A DNA stretch of 64,000 bases from Enhydrobacter sp. (lineage in GTDB: Bacteria; Pseudomonadota; Alphaproteobacteria; Reyranellales; Reyranellaceae), in assembly GCF_030246845.1 (NCBI RefSeq), contig NZ_CP126889.1, positions 5,141,001-5,205,000 on the forward strand. Reading direction: 5' to 3'. This document shows, in pieces, positions 1-9,060 of this stretch (the stretch's first letter is position 1; the number at the start of each line of letters is the position of its first letter). The position numbers and the translations under genes are program-made. A model generated the notes under the pieces. That model was not told where the DNA came from and did not search any database. It was given only the letters and a program-made list of their open reading frames with translations.

Positions 1-2
1 TG

Positions 3-137
3 CGGCCGCTTTCCTACGCCGACTACCTCGCCGAGTTCGAGAAGGACGAGCCGTCGTTCTACCGCCGCGAAGGTCCGATCGGGCTCGGCGAGCGGCTTTC
101 GGCCGCCTGGAAGGCATACCGGCGCCCGCGGCGGTGA
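3..137 (+). CDS. 3' end of an unidentified protein gene (5' end outside window)
   Basis: The first bases carry an open frame of 44 codons ending in TGA one base before the convergent holC stop. The visible peptide is polar and probably helical, with an acidic first half (EFEKDE), a GPIGLGERL stretch and a basic tail (AYRRPRR). I do not recognise the family and no catalytic motif is visible. The abrupt basic C terminus resembles the cytosolic tail of many enzymes and membrane proteins, but that is not diagnostic. It is read as real because codon use matches the neighbours and the frame is open to the window edge. Confidence 0.5.
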   Translation, partial: RPLSYADYLAEFEKDEPSFYRREGPIGLGERLSAAWKAYRRPRR

Positions 138-138
138 G

Positions 139-588
139 TCACGCCTTCTTCTCCCAGCCGCCGCCCGTCTGCTGCCAATAGACCACCGTGTGGCCGGCGG
201 CCTTGTAGGCTCTCCACCGCTCGCGGGCCTCGGCCACGGCCTGCTCGTCCCGCCCGTCGAACAGCTCGAAACAGCGCTTGTAGTCGTCGAGTCGCTCGGA
301 GCGCGCGCGATCGCCGACGAACAGAAAGCGCGCGCCGTTGGGATTCTCGTCGCGATGGGTGAGCCAGATCGGTTGACGATCGGCCTCGCCTTCGCGCACC
401 GAGCCGTGTGGCAGAAAGCTGTCGGCGCCGTAGGTCCAGAGATGCGTGTTGAGCGCCTCGACCCGCTCGGGCGAGCCCAGCAGGACGACCGCCCGTTCGC
501 CCGCCTGCAGGGTCTTTACCAGCAGGCGGGGCAGCGTGTCTTCGAGCGAAGACCGGGTCAGATGGTAGAAGTTGATTTCGCTCGCCAT
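139..588 (-). CDS. holC: DNA polymerase III chi subunit
   Basis: HolC belongs to the clamp-loader assembly and links it to single-stranded DNA-binding protein (SSB) at the replication fork. The 149-residue product is close to the usual length of about 147. It opens with the family's typical EINFYHLTRSSLEDTLPRLL and continues with a nucleotide-binding-like fold (RAVVLLGSPERVEALN; THLWTYGADSFLPHG). The reading frame extends further upstream, but that part is low-complexity Arg/Pro antisense to pepA, so I start at the ATG that begins MASEINFYHL. The gene lies 7 bp after pepA on the same strand, the classic pepA-holC arrangement, so it is probably co-transcribed and needs no promoter of its own. 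The upstream Shine-Dalgarno match is weak. Confidence 0.93.
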   Translation of the reverse strand: MASEINFYHLTRSSLEDTLPRLLVKTLQAGERAVVLLGSPERVEALNTHLWTYGADSFLPHGSVREGEADRQPIWLTHRDENPNGARFLFVGDRARSERLDDYKRCFELFDGRDEQAVAEARERWRAYKAAGHTVVYWQQTGGGWEKKA

Positions 589-595
589 CGCGGGC

Positions 596-2089
596 TCAGC
601 GCTCGTAGTTGTCCGCAACCCATCGGTCGAGCAGCCGCACGCCGTAGGCGGTGGCGCCCTTGGGCGTGGTGTCGTTGCCTTTGGTCGACCACGCCATTCC
701 CGCGATGTCGAGATGCGCCCACGCCACGCCCTCCTGCACGAAGCGTTGCAGGAACTGGGCCGCCGTGATCGATCCGCCATCGCGCCCGCCGCTGACGTTC
801 TTCATGTCGGCGATGTCGGAATCGATCAGCTTGTCGTACTTCGGCCCGAGCGGCATGCGCCACAGCTTCTCGCCCACCTCCGACCCCGCCGCACGCAGCT
901 TGTTCGAGAGCGCGGTGTTGTTCGAGAACAGGCCCGCGCGCTCGTGGCCGAGCGACACGATGATGGCGCCGGTGAGCGTCGACAGCTCGACCATCGCCTG
1001 CGGCTTGAACTTGTCCTGGGCGTACCACATGGCGTCGCACAGGATCAGGCGGCCCTCGGCGTCGGTGTTGATCACCTCGACGGTCTGGCCTGACATGGTC
1101 TTGACCACGTCGCCCGGCCGCTGGGCCTTGCCGTCGGGCATGTTCTCGACGAGGGCGCAGATGCCCACGACGTTGGCGCGGGCCTTGCGGCCCGCCAGCA
1201 GCATCATCGCGCCGGTGACGGCGCCGGCCCCGCCCATGTCCCACTTCATGTCTTCCATGCCGCCTGCCGGCTTGATGGAGATGCCGCCGGTGTCGAAGCA
1301 AACGCCCTTGCCGATCAGCGCGACCGGGGCCTGGCTCTTGGGCCCGTTCAGCCAGCGCATGACGAGGAGCTGCGAGTCGCGCTCGCTGCCCTGCCCCACG
1401 CCCAGCAGCGCCCCCATGCCGAGCTTCTTCATCTCGGCTTCGCCCAGGATCTCGATCTTGACGCCGAGCTTGGTGAGATCGCCGCGCGCGCGGCGCGCGA
1501 ACTCGGCCGGATACAGGACGTTGGCCGGCTCGCTCACGAGGTCGCGCGTGAAGAAGACGGCGTCGACCGTCGGCTCCAGCCGCGCATAGGCGCGCCGCGC
1601 GTCGGCCAGCGTCGACACGACCACGGTGACCTCCTCCAGGGTCGGCTTCTGCTCGGGCTTCTCCTTGGTCTTGTACCTGTCGAAGCGATAGCCGCGCAGC
1701 CGTGCGCCGAGGGCGATGTGGGCCGCGATCTCGGCCGGCGGAAGTCTCGTTCCCTTGACCGGATCGACGACGACGGTCACGGCCTTCTGGCCTGCGGCAT
1801 TGGCGTCGGCAACGACCTGGCCGCCCAGGCTTTCCGCGGCACGGACGTCGAGCTCGCGCGCCTTGCCCACGCCCAGCAGCAGCAGCCGGCCGGTCTTTTC
1901 CTGACCCAGCACGGTCAATGACTGACCCTTGGCGCCGGTGAAACGGCTTGCCGCGATGGCCCGTCCGAGAGCGCCGCCCGCCTGCTGATCGAGCGTCTTT
2001 GCCGTCGCCAGGAGCTGCCTTTCGGCCGCGACGAAGACAGCGACATTGCCGGAGAAGGCCTTGGGAAAGGCCGAAAATTCCACTTTCAT
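596..2089 (-). CDS. pepA: Leucyl aminopeptidase (cytosol aminopeptidase, M17)
   Basis: This is a hexameric, two-metal aminopeptidase that removes N-terminal residues from peptides in the cytosol; E. coli PepA also binds DNA. The 497-residue product has every M17 active-site position. K261, D266 (GKGVCFDTGG), K273 and D284 line the metal site, and the signature NTDAEGR at 341-347 supplies D343, E345 and R347. The N-terminal 160 residues form the non-catalytic domain. The ATG has a good ribosome-binding site (GAGGA, about 6 bases upstream). It heads the pepA-holC pair and is transcribed away from the nucleotide-sugar dehydrogenase, with about 140 bp of shared promoter region between them. Confidence 0.96.
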   Translation of the reverse strand: MKVEFSAFPKAFSGNVAVFVAAERQLLATAKTLDQQAGGALGRAIAASRFTGAKGQSLTVLGQEKTGRLLLLGVGKARELDVRAAESLGGQVVADANAAGQKAVTVVVDPVKGTRLPPAEIAAHIALGARLRGYRFDRYKTKEKPEQKPTLEEVTVVVSTLADARRAYARLEPTVDAVFFTRDLVSEPANVLYPAEFARRARGDLTKLGVKIEILGEAEMKKLGMGALLGVGQGSERDSQLLVMRWLNGPKSQAPVALIGKGVCFDTGGISIKPAGGMEDMKWDMGGAGAVTGAMMLLAGRKARANVVGICALVENMPDGKAQRPGDVVKTMSGQTVEVINTDAEGRLILCDAMWYAQDKFKPQAMVELSTLTGAIIVSLGHERAGLFSNNTALSNKLRAAGSEVGEKLWRMPLGPKYDKLIDSDIADMKNVSGGRDGGSITAAQFLQRFVQEGVAWAHLDIAGMAWSTKGNDTTPKGATAYGVRLLDRWVADNYER

Positions 2090-2235
2090 TCAGTTTCCTC
2101 GCATTCTGGCCGATTTTTCGCCCCTGCGACCGGACGGCGCAAGCCGCGAATAGTACCCCTTCTGGCGGGCGATTCGGGGCTGGCGTCGCGGCGCGCGCGA
2201 CAGTATCAGTACCGGCCCTCGAACTGGGAATGGAA

Positions 2236-3570
2236 ATGACCTCAGCCTCTCTGCCTCGTGTTTCGGTCATCGGCCTTGGCAAGCTCGGCGCGCCACTCGC
2301 GGCGGTCCTGGCCAGCCGCGGTTTCACGGTCATCGGCCTCGACGTCAACAAGACGTTCGTGGATGCCATGAATGCCGGCAAGATGCCGATCGTCGAGCCG
2401 CAGCTCAACGAGCTGATCGCCGCCAACAGGGAGCGGCTGTCCGCCACCATGGACGCCAACGAGATCGTGCAGAAGAGCGACGCCAGCTTCGTGATCGTGC
2501 CGACGCCGTCCGACAGCACCGGCTTCTTCTCCAACCGCTTCGTGCTGCAGGCGATGGAGACGCTCGGCAAGGCGCTGCGCAACAAGAAAGGCTACCATGT
2601 CGTGGTCATCACCAGCACGGTGATGCCTGGCACGACCGGCAGCGAGATCAAGGCGGCCCTGGAGGCGGCCTCCGGCCGCAAGGTCGGACCGGAGCTCGGC
2701 CTCTGCTACAATCCGGAGTTCATCGCGCTCGGCAGCGTGGTGCGCGACATGCTCTACCCCGACTCCATCCTGATCGGCGAGAGCGACGCCAAGGCGGGCG
2801 ACATGCTGCAGACGATCTACCTACGGCTCTGCGAGAAGAAGCCGCCGGTGCAGCGGATGAACTTCGTCAATGCCGAGCTCACCAAGATCTCGGTGAACAC
2901 CTACGTCACGACGAAGATCTCCTACGCCAACATGCTGGCCGACCTGTGCGACCGCCTGCCGGGCGCCGATGTCGACGTGGTCACCAAGGCCCTCGGCGCC
3001 GACAGCCGCATCGGGGCGAAGTACCTCAAAGGCGCCATGGGCTATGGCGGCCCCTGCTTCCCGCGCGACAACGTCGCGTTCGCGGCGCTCGCCCGCAAGA
3101 TCGGTGCGCGCGCCGACGTTGCCGAGGCGACCGACCGGGTCAACAACCACCAGGTCGAGCGCGTCACCGGCCTCGTGGCGAAGTTCGCCAGGTCGGGCAC
3201 CCGCATCGCCCTGCTCGGCCTTTCGTACAAGCCTCACACGCCGGTCGTCGAGGAAAGCCACAGCGTCAAGATCGCGGCCAAGCTCGCCGATGCCGGCTAC
3301 GTCGTGACGGTGCACGATCCGCTGGCGCAGGATTCGGCGCTTGCCGTGCTGGGCGACAAGGTGGTCGAGGCTTCCTCGCTCGACAGCACGGTGCGCGACT
3401 GCGATCTCTTGATCGTCGCCACCGGCTGGCCCGACTACAAGGCGATCGATCCGGCCTGGTGCAAGCGTAACGGCCAGCGCCTCACCATCCTCGACCTCTG
3501 GCGGACCCTGCCGGCGGACAAGTTCGCCGATGTGGCGGACGTGCTCTACCTGGGGTCGGGTCGCATGTAG
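2236..3570 (+). CDS. UDP-sugar / nucleotide-sugar dehydrogenase (WecC/Ugd-like)
   Basis: This NAD-dependent enzyme oxidises a hexose C6 alcohol of a nucleotide sugar to the uronic acid, in two steps through a Cys thioester. The 444-residue product has a Rossmann GLGKLG motif at residues 13-18, the PTPSDSTGFFSNRF and TSTVMPGTTGSE substrate loops, YNPEFIALGSVVRD, and the catalytic Cys274 in GGPCFPRDN. The last third is the UDP-binding domain (GLSYKPHTPVVEES). The ATG at 2236 is preferred over 2230 because GGGA lies 6 bases upstream. Layout and the NPEF-IALG motif suggest the UDP-ManNAc or UDP-GlcNAc dehydrogenase branch rather than UDP-glucose dehydrogenase, but the substrate cannot be fixed from sequence alone. 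It converges on the glycan operon that follows. Confidence 0.88.
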   Translation: MTSASLPRVSVIGLGKLGAPLAAVLASRGFTVIGLDVNKTFVDAMNAGKMPIVEPQLNELIAANRERLSATMDANEIVQKSDASFVIVPTPSDSTGFFSNRFVLQAMETLGKALRNKKGYHVVVITSTVMPGTTGSEIKAALEAASGRKVGPELGLCYNPEFIALGSVVRDMLYPDSILIGESDAKAGDMLQTIYLRLCEKKPPVQRMNFVNAELTKISVNTYVTTKISYANMLADLCDRLPGADVDVVTKALGADSRIGAKYLKGAMGYGGPCFPRDNVAFAALARKIGARADVAEATDRVNNHQVERVTGLVAKFARSGTRIALLGLSYKPHTPVVEESHSVKIAAKLADAGYVVTVHDPLAQDSALAVLGDKVVEASSLDSTVRDCDLLIVATGWPDYKAIDPAWCKRNGQRLTILDLWRTLPADKFADVADVLYLGSGRM

Positions 3571-3584
3571 CCCGAACGGCGCCG

Positions 3585-5162
3585 TCAGATGGCGTGCCGC
3601 CCCCTGAAGCGCAGCACCTTGCCCTTCATCCCGGGCGCAAGGCGCGGGATGCCGGCCAGGACCTGACCGCAGAACGGGTTGATGTTGGCGCTCACGTAGT
3701 CGGTGAAGAGCGGCCAGAAGCGGTTGTAGATCACGTTCACGCCGATGAAGCGGCGAGGCAGACGGCGTGCCCTGGGCCGCGTCTCGTCCTCCAGCGATGC
3801 CGCCTGTCTCAACAATCTGCTCACGACCTTCAGGCGCTTCTCGTCGAGCGGCTGCGGATGGCGGCCCGTTCGCACCGGATCGCTGATGCCCTGGGTCGCA
3901 AGGCCGAACTCGAAGATGAACATGTCCGACCGCCGCAGCAGCTCGGCGAAAGGCCCGGCCTCGACTCCCGGCAGGTCGGTCGGCAGGCCCTCGCATTCGT
4001 CGGGCACCAGGATGGGGCCGGTGAAGCCCATGGCGCGCCAGGCGATCGCGAAATGGCGCAGGAAGTCGGCACGCGTGCCCACGAGCATCAGGGCGGAGTC
4101 GCGCGGATAGGTCAGCACCTGGTCGCAGACGAACGGCAGCGTGTGCGGCAGGTCGTAGGTCAGATCGTGGAACAGGTGCCACTCGACGTTGGTCGTCCGA
4201 TAGGGCTCGGTCGCGGGCTGGATCGCGGCGCCCACCCCGGCGGCGAAGCGTTCGAAGGCGGTGTCCCTGTCGAGCCGGATCTCCTCGATCTCGAGGTCGG
4301 GCCATCCCCATGTCTCGGCCTGCGCCGGCAGATAGGGCGAGGACACATTCCAGAGGAAGCGGTCGTGGTCGTTCATCTTGGTCTGGCGGCCCTTGTTGTT
4401 CGCGGCGGCGACCCGGGTGTGGTCGCAGTGATAGCCGAAGACCTTGTCGATCAGCGTGTCGACCGAGCCGCGATAAAGCGCAAGCCGTGCCGCCAGGTTG
4501 GAATCGCAATGCCAGCCCAGCAGCATCTCCTCGTCGAAGCCATGGATCGCGAACATGTCCTCGCGGAGCACGGCCTGGAAGTCGCCCAGCGCGTCGTAGC
4601 GCATGGGCATGTGATTGAGGACGACCTGGTTGAGGTGAAAGCGCATCGACCAGTCGCGCAGCTTGGCGAGGTTTGCGGCCGGATCGCGGCGGTCGAAGGC
4701 GGCTTCCCAAAGCATCTCCGGCAGCTCGAACCGCGGCACCTGATAGAAGCCGTCGGGAACGGCCGCCAGGATGTCGCTCAACGACTCCTTCTCGTTGCGC
4801 GGCACCAGCAGCATGTCGGTGTTGGTGTAGAGGATCCAGCGATTGCGCGGATTGGAGCGCCGCAGCGCCACGTTGCGCGACTGGGCCTCCAGCGCGACCA
4901 GATGCGTGCGCGCCCTCAGGTGCACGTGCTGCTCCGGCCGGACGCGGAAGATGCGCATCACCTTCTTGGCCTTGTCGGTCAGCGTGTCCTGGATCGCCTC
5001 GGGAAAGGTCGGGTGATCGTCCGGCGTGTTGTAGTCGACGAACAGAAGCTCGTCGTCGGGATCCGACATCACCTCGGCGATGGCGTTGAAGCTGATCGCC
5101 GCCCGCTTGTGCAGGTTGTAGCCGTGGCTGTCGTTGCGGCCGTACAGAATGACGGAAAACAT
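3585..5162 (-). CDS. Large two-domain GT-A-like glycosyltransferase of unknown specificity
   Basis: The 525-residue product starts with a nucleotide-sugar-binding-like strand (SVILYGRNDSHGYNLHKRAA). It has an NTD motif at 114-116 (ILYTNTDMLLVP), in the place of the DxD metal site of GT-A enzymes, and a GFDEEMLLGWHCDSNLAARL segment at 208-227. That segment resembles the acceptor/metal region of galactosyltransferase-type GT7 C-terminal domains (GGFDE..GW..ED). Residues from about 260 to 525 form a second domain with no motif I recognise. No signal peptide or membrane helix is seen, so it should be cytosolic. It is the last gene of the five-gene glycan operon, 24 bp after the TPR gene, with GAGGA before the ATG. 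It probably adds a sugar to a surface glycan; donor and acceptor are unknown. Confidence 0.65.
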   Translation of the reverse strand: MFSVILYGRNDSHGYNLHKRAAISFNAIAEVMSDPDDELLFVDYNTPDDHPTFPEAIQDTLTDKAKKVMRIFRVRPEQHVHLRARTHLVALEAQSRNVALRRSNPRNRWILYTNTDMLLVPRNEKESLSDILAAVPDGFYQVPRFELPEMLWEAAFDRRDPAANLAKLRDWSMRFHLNQVVLNHMPMRYDALGDFQAVLREDMFAIHGFDEEMLLGWHCDSNLAARLALYRGSVDTLIDKVFGYHCDHTRVAAANNKGRQTKMNDHDRFLWNVSSPYLPAQAETWGWPDLEIEEIRLDRDTAFERFAAGVGAAIQPATEPYRTTNVEWHLFHDLTYDLPHTLPFVCDQVLTYPRDSALMLVGTRADFLRHFAIAWRAMGFTGPILVPDECEGLPTDLPGVEAGPFAELLRRSDMFIFEFGLATQGISDPVRTGRHPQPLDEKRLKVVSRLLRQAASLEDETRPRARRLPRRFIGVNVIYNRFWPLFTDYVSANINPFCGQVLAGIPRLAPGMKGKVLRFRGRHAI

Positions 5163-5186
5163 CGGTTCCTCGCTCGCCTGGGGCAG

Positions 5187-6305
5187 CTAAGCGCCGAGCC
5201 GGGCCAGCTCGTGGCGCGCCGCGGCATGCTCGATCATCGACGGGGGAGCCTTCTCGACGACTTCCCCGAATCGTCTCCGCGCCTCGTCCGGATCGGCCGG
5301 CAGCGCAAGCGCACCGAGCTGGAAAAGGGCCTCCGCCGCGCGGTCACCGTTGTCGGCCCGCGCAAGCACCGCCTCGGCCGACGGCGGCTCGACATAGAGC
5401 TCGAACAACGGGCCCGGCCAGGAGTCATGTCGGGACATGTTGCCCGGCATCGTCGGATGCCCGAGGCGGTGCCGCGCCGCCAGCCGGTAAAGCTGCCAGT
5501 ACGGATCGCACGGCTCCTTCTCCAGGGCGCGCTCGAGCTCGGGCAGGGCCTGCTCGTAGTCGGCCAGACGCAGCGCCACGCAGGCCCGGGCCGACGCCCG
5601 CTCCTTCGGCAAAAGATCGAGCTGAAGGCGCCAGTCGGCATCGGCATCCTGCAGACGGTCGAGCGCCATGCGGGCGATGGCGCGGCCGCTCAGGAAATCC
5701 GTGTTCCTGGGCTGCACGGCGCACGCGCTGTCGAATGCGGCCGCCGCCCGCTCGAGCTGCCCCATCATCAGCAGCGCTTCGCCCTTGAGGGCCAGCACAT
5801 CGGAAAGCCCCGGCTTCACCTTGAGGGCAGCCTCATAGTCGGCGAGCGCCGGAGCGGGCCGGCCTTCCACGAGAAAGGCGTTGCCGCGGGCGATGAGCGG
5901 AAGAACCCTTTGCTTCACGGACTGGATGACCGTCGTGTAGGCCGCGATTTCCGCCGTCGAGCGTCCCGCACGGCGCAGCACGAAGAACCGATCGGGCGCG
6001 CCCGGCCGCAGCTTCCGCTTCAGCTTGCGTCCCGCCTCGTACAGGGACATCGCCTTCTCCGGCTGCCCCAGCATGTCGTAGAGCTCGCCCTGCGTCTCGA
6101 GCGCCGCGACGAGATCGGGGGCAATCGCCGTTGCGTCGGCGAGGGCGGCGGCCGCTTCCTCGAATTCGCCTGCCCGCACTAGGTCGTGAGCGCGGATGAA
6201 AAGCTCCTCCTCTTTCGTCCTGGGGTTGCCGGTCGACCGACGTCCAGCAAGGAAGTCGAGGCTCTTCCGCCAAGCACCCGCAATCTTGTCAGAAAGCCTT
6301 GTCAC
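5187..6305 (-). CDS. TPR-repeat protein of the glycan operon
   Basis: The product is about 372 residues of stacked helix-turn-helix TPR units, for example the repeats beginning EEELFIRAHDLVRAGEFEEA, ALETQGELYDMLGQPEKA and ALKGEALLMMGQLERA. It has alternating small residues and the usual A-x3-Y/F-x2-A spacing, and no enzyme motif. Such proteins often scaffold or regulate glycosyltransferases in polysaccharide clusters. The start is uncertain. I chose the GTG that gives VTRLSDKIAGAWRKSL; a TTG 18 bases upstream has a better ribosome-binding match (AGGGTGG), and a GTG at 6386 keeps the frame open but adds an atypical N terminus. It sits between manC and the large transferase on one transcript. 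Confidence 0.7.
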   Translation of the reverse strand: MTRLSDKIAGAWRKSLDFLAGRRSTGNPRTKEEELFIRAHDLVRAGEFEEAAAALADATAIAPDLVAALETQGELYDMLGQPEKAMSLYEAGRKLKRKLRPGAPDRFFVLRRAGRSTAEIAAYTTVIQSVKQRVLPLIARGNAFLVEGRPAPALADYEAALKVKPGLSDVLALKGEALLMMGQLERAAAAFDSACAVQPRNTDFLSGRAIARMALDRLQDADADWRLQLDLLPKERASARACVALRLADYEQALPELERALEKEPCDPYWQLYRLAARHRLGHPTMPGNMSRHDSWPGPLFELYVEPPSAEAVLARADNGDRAAEALFQLGALALPADPDEARRRFGEVVEKAPPSMIEHAAARHELARLGA

Positions 6306-6458
6306 AATGCCGATCTCACTCAAACACCACCCTGCCCGGGCGCCGTGCCAATCGGGGCGGGCTGGACAAAGCGCCTGAACTTGCACGGTGCGCGCCGGCT
6401 CGGGCGCCGATGGACGTCCGCCGGAGCGTCCTCGCTGGATGCGCGAACACGGCCCGAT

Positions 6459-7886
6459 TCACGAGCCGACCTGCCCGGCGTCAGGGGCCTCCTCATAGCG
6501 AACGAAATCCTCCTCGTCGAGGTGGTCGCCGGTTTGGACCTCGATGAATTCCAGCACCGCCGATCCGGGATTGCGAAGGCTGTGAGGCGCATTCCTGGGA
6601 ATCAGCACCGAATCGTTGACGTTCAAGAGACGCCTCCTTCCGTCCAACAGCAGCTCGCCGCTTCCGTTCACGACGAACCAGTGCTTGTCGCGGCGGCGGT
6701 GGCTCTGCAGGGCGAGCTGCTCTCCCGAATTCATCGTGAGGTGCTTGGCCCTGAAGTACGCCCCTCGGCAAACCTCCTGGGCCGTGCCCCAGGAACGGTG
6801 GATCCTCGCATGCTCGGTTGCGGCCTTGTGATTGCCGTCGGACATGCGCTGCACGACATCCTTCAGCCGCGGCAGGTCGTCGTGATGGCCGACAAGGACG
6901 GCGTCGGGCATTGCCACGACGACGAGGTTCTCGACGCCGATGACGGCCGTCAGCGGCCCGTCGGACCGGATATAGGAGTTGCGCACCGCGTCGAGTTCGA
7001 CCGGACCTTCGGTGACATTGCCGGCGCTGTCGGCCTCGCCGATATCCAGCATCGCCCCCCAGGTGCCGAGATCGGACCACCGGAAGCGCGCCGGAACGAC
7101 CCAGCATTTGTCTGTCCGCTCCATCACGGCATAGTCGATCGACTTGGCCGGGGCCTTGGCGAAGGCTACGGGATCGAGGAAGACCGTCGAGCCGCGCCGG
7201 TTCGCCTTGGCGACGGCTTCCTCGGCCGCCGCCGCCATGGTCGGCTCGAAGCGTGCCATCTCCGACAGGAGCAGGGCCGGCGGGAACAGGAAGTTGCCGC
7301 TGTTCCAGAGCAGCCCTTCCGAGAGGTAGCGCAAGGCGGTCTGCGCGTCGGGCTTCTCCACGAAAGCCGCGACCTTGCGCACTTCGCCGATCCTGTCGCC
7401 GCCGGGCCTTATGTAGCCGTAGTCGGTCTTGGGTTCGGTCGGCGGGATGCCGAAGGTCACGATGCCGCCCTCGCGGACCGACTCGACGCCGGCCCGGCAA
7501 TCGGCGCGAAACTCCTCCTCCCCGATCACCAGATGGTCGGACGCGAGCGCCAACACGATCTCGGCGCCGATGCTCCTGGCGTAGGCCGCCGCGGCCCCAA
7601 TGGCGGGACCCGAATCGCGGCGCGCAGGCTCGATCAGGAGATCGATCTGGATGCCGAGCTCGCGCGCCTGCTGTTCCGCGGTGAAGCGATAGCTGTCGTT
7701 GGTGGCGATCACCGGGCGTCCGAACAGGGCCGTGTCGGCGACGCGCAGCAGCGTTTGCTGGAAGGTCGATCGCTCGCCCAGCAACGGCACGAACTGCTTG
7801 GGCATGCTTTCGCGGGACAAGGGCCACAGACGCTTGCCCGAGCCGCCGACGAGAATGATGGGGGTGATCGGTGTGGACATGGTCAT
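6459..7886 (-). CDS. manC: Mannose-1-phosphate guanylyltransferase / mannose-6-phosphate isomerase
   Basis: This enzyme makes GDP-mannose from mannose-1-phosphate and GTP; the two-domain form also interconverts fructose-6-P and mannose-6-P. The 475-residue product has the nucleotidyltransferase signature GGSGKRLWPLSR near residue 15, MPKQF, and the FVEKP motif. It ends in a cupin-type isomerase domain (SHRRRDKHWFVVNGSGEL; IPRNAPHSLRNPG; VQTGDHLDEEDFVRYEE), the normal order and length for bifunctional type II enzymes. It follows the epimerase gene by 18 bp in the glycan operon. GDP-mannose is the likely donor for the transferases encoded on either side. Confidence 0.93.
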   Translation of the reverse strand: MTMSTPITPIILVGGSGKRLWPLSRESMPKQFVPLLGERSTFQQTLLRVADTALFGRPVIATNDSYRFTAEQQARELGIQIDLLIEPARRDSGPAIGAAAAYARSIGAEIVLALASDHLVIGEEEFRADCRAGVESVREGGIVTFGIPPTEPKTDYGYIRPGGDRIGEVRKVAAFVEKPDAQTALRYLSEGLLWNSGNFLFPPALLLSEMARFEPTMAAAAEEAVAKANRRGSTVFLDPVAFAKAPAKSIDYAVMERTDKCWVVPARFRWSDLGTWGAMLDIGEADSAGNVTEGPVELDAVRNSYIRSDGPLTAVIGVENLVVVAMPDAVLVGHHDDLPRLKDVVQRMSDGNHKAATEHARIHRSWGTAQEVCRGAYFRAKHLTMNSGEQLALQSHRRRDKHWFVVNGSGELLLDGRRRLLNVNDSVLIPRNAPHSLRNPGSAVLEFIEVQTGDHLDEEDFVRYEEAPDAGQVGS

Positions 7887-7904
7887 CGAACGGCCGCCGG
7901 CACG

Positions 7905-9053
7905 CTAGGCCGCCTCGGCGAGGCGGTCGAGTTCGTCGACGGCGCACATCACGTGATAGAGCGTGCTCGCCGGCATGTTCTGGGCCGCCGGTGCGCCATC
8001 GGCGTCGAGGCGATCCATCCAGCCCCCTGGATGGCCGGCCGCGAGGAAGCGGCGATGGAGCAGGGTCGCCAGCTCGGCGGCCTTCGCGGCCGCTCCCGGC
8101 CGGCCGGCCGCGGCCTCGGCCACATTGGCCTTGAGCGCCTCCGTCATCGGCCAGGTCCGGTGCGAGGGCAGCCGATGCGTGCCGTCGATCGTCACCTCGT
8201 CCACCATCAGGCCGGCCTTGTCGTAGCCATGGCGCGCCGCGTGGGCGTAGAGCGCGTCGACATAGGGTTGCACGGTGCGGCCGGTCTCGCGCTCGAACCA
8301 GCGCAGCAGCCACACCCACTCCGAATGATGGCCGGGTTCGACGATGGCGCCCTTCTCCCCGGCAACGGGCTGCAAGGTCTCGTCGAAATATTCGCCCAGG
8401 ATGCCCGGATGCGCGCGAAAGAAGCGCGAGGTGAAGAGGCCGAACATCTCGCCGGCGCGCGCCAGGTAACGGGCGTCGCCGGTGCCGGCCCAGAGGGAAA
8501 GCAGGGCCTCGAAGAGATGCATGTGGGGGTTCTGACGGCGAGCCGCGTCGGACAGCGGCAGCCCCTCGACATAGCCGCCGGAATGCCGCGCGTGCATCTC
8601 GCGGTCGATGTAGGCGAGGGTCTCGTCCGCCAGCGCCAGGGCCTCGCGACGATCGGTGGCGCGGATGTAGGAGGCGATCGCGAGCAGCGCGAAGGCATGG
8701 CTGTAGAGGTCGCGCCGCGGGTCGCCGATCCTGCCGTCCCCATGGACCGAAAACACCCAGCCGGCCCCGCCGTCCGGCTTGTAGTAGTCGCGCACCATCG
8801 CCTCGTAGGCGGTCTCGACGACCCGGACCGCCTCGGGATGCCAGCCTCGCCGCGCGGCAAGGCCATACGAAAAGATCTGCCGGGCCTGCACGATGAGCCG
8901 TGTCGCGACGTCGGACACCGGCTTGCCCTCGAGCGTGAGCGCCTCGCGGAAGCGGCCTGTCCCGGAGTCGAACCCGGCGGTCGCCCACAGGGGCAAGGCC
9001 TGCTGGACGGCCCATTCGCGCAAGAGCGCTGCACTTTCCTTCAATGCGTTCAC
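7905..9053 (-). CDS. AGE-family sugar epimerase/isomerase
   Basis: This (alpha/alpha)6-barrel enzyme belongs to the N-acylglucosamine 2-epimerase / mannose isomerase family. Visible signatures are RQNPHMHLFEALLSLW, EPGHHSEWVWLLRWFE, and paired His residues expected to act as general acid and base. The C-terminal HRLPSHRTWPMTEALKA and AQNMPASTLYHVM stretches are also typical. The length of about 382 residues fits. I prefer the GTG at 9053 because GAGG lies 5 bases upstream and just after the preceding stop; a TTG at 9071 keeps six more codons and overlaps the GT2 gene. With manC directly downstream, a role in supplying mannose or mannose-6-phosphate is likely. Whether it takes free, N-acetylated or phosphorylated sugar cannot be read from sequence. 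Confidence 0.83.
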   Translation of the reverse strand: MNALKESAALLREWAVQQALPLWATAGFDSGTGRFREALTLEGKPVSDVATRLIVQARQIFSYGLAARRGWHPEAVRVVETAYEAMVRDYYKPDGGAGWVFSVHGDGRIGDPRRDLYSHAFALLAIASYIRATDRREALALADETLAYIDREMHARHSGGYVEGLPLSDAARRQNPHMHLFEALLSLWAGTGDARYLARAGEMFGLFTSRFFRAHPGILGEYFDETLQPVAGEKGAIVEPGHHSEWVWLLRWFERETGRTVQPYVDALYAHAARHGYDKAGLMVDEVTIDGTHRLPSHRTWPMTEALKANVAEAAAGRPGAAAKAAELATLLHRRFLAAGHPGGWMDRLDADGAPAAQNMPASTLYHVMCAVDELDRLAEAA

Positions 9054-9060
9054 GGACACC

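Noticed and set aside
558..2585. A 675-residue open frame on the minus strand covering pepA and beyond
   Set aside because: It is an alternative frame of the pepA region with extreme Arg/Ala/Gly content and no homology; the real protein is in the other frame with all M17 active-site residues.
3594..6182. An 862-residue plus-strand frame antisense to the large transferase and TPR genes
   Set aside because: High GC suppresses stop codons in antisense frames. The peptide is rich in His, Arg, Gly and Val without motifs.
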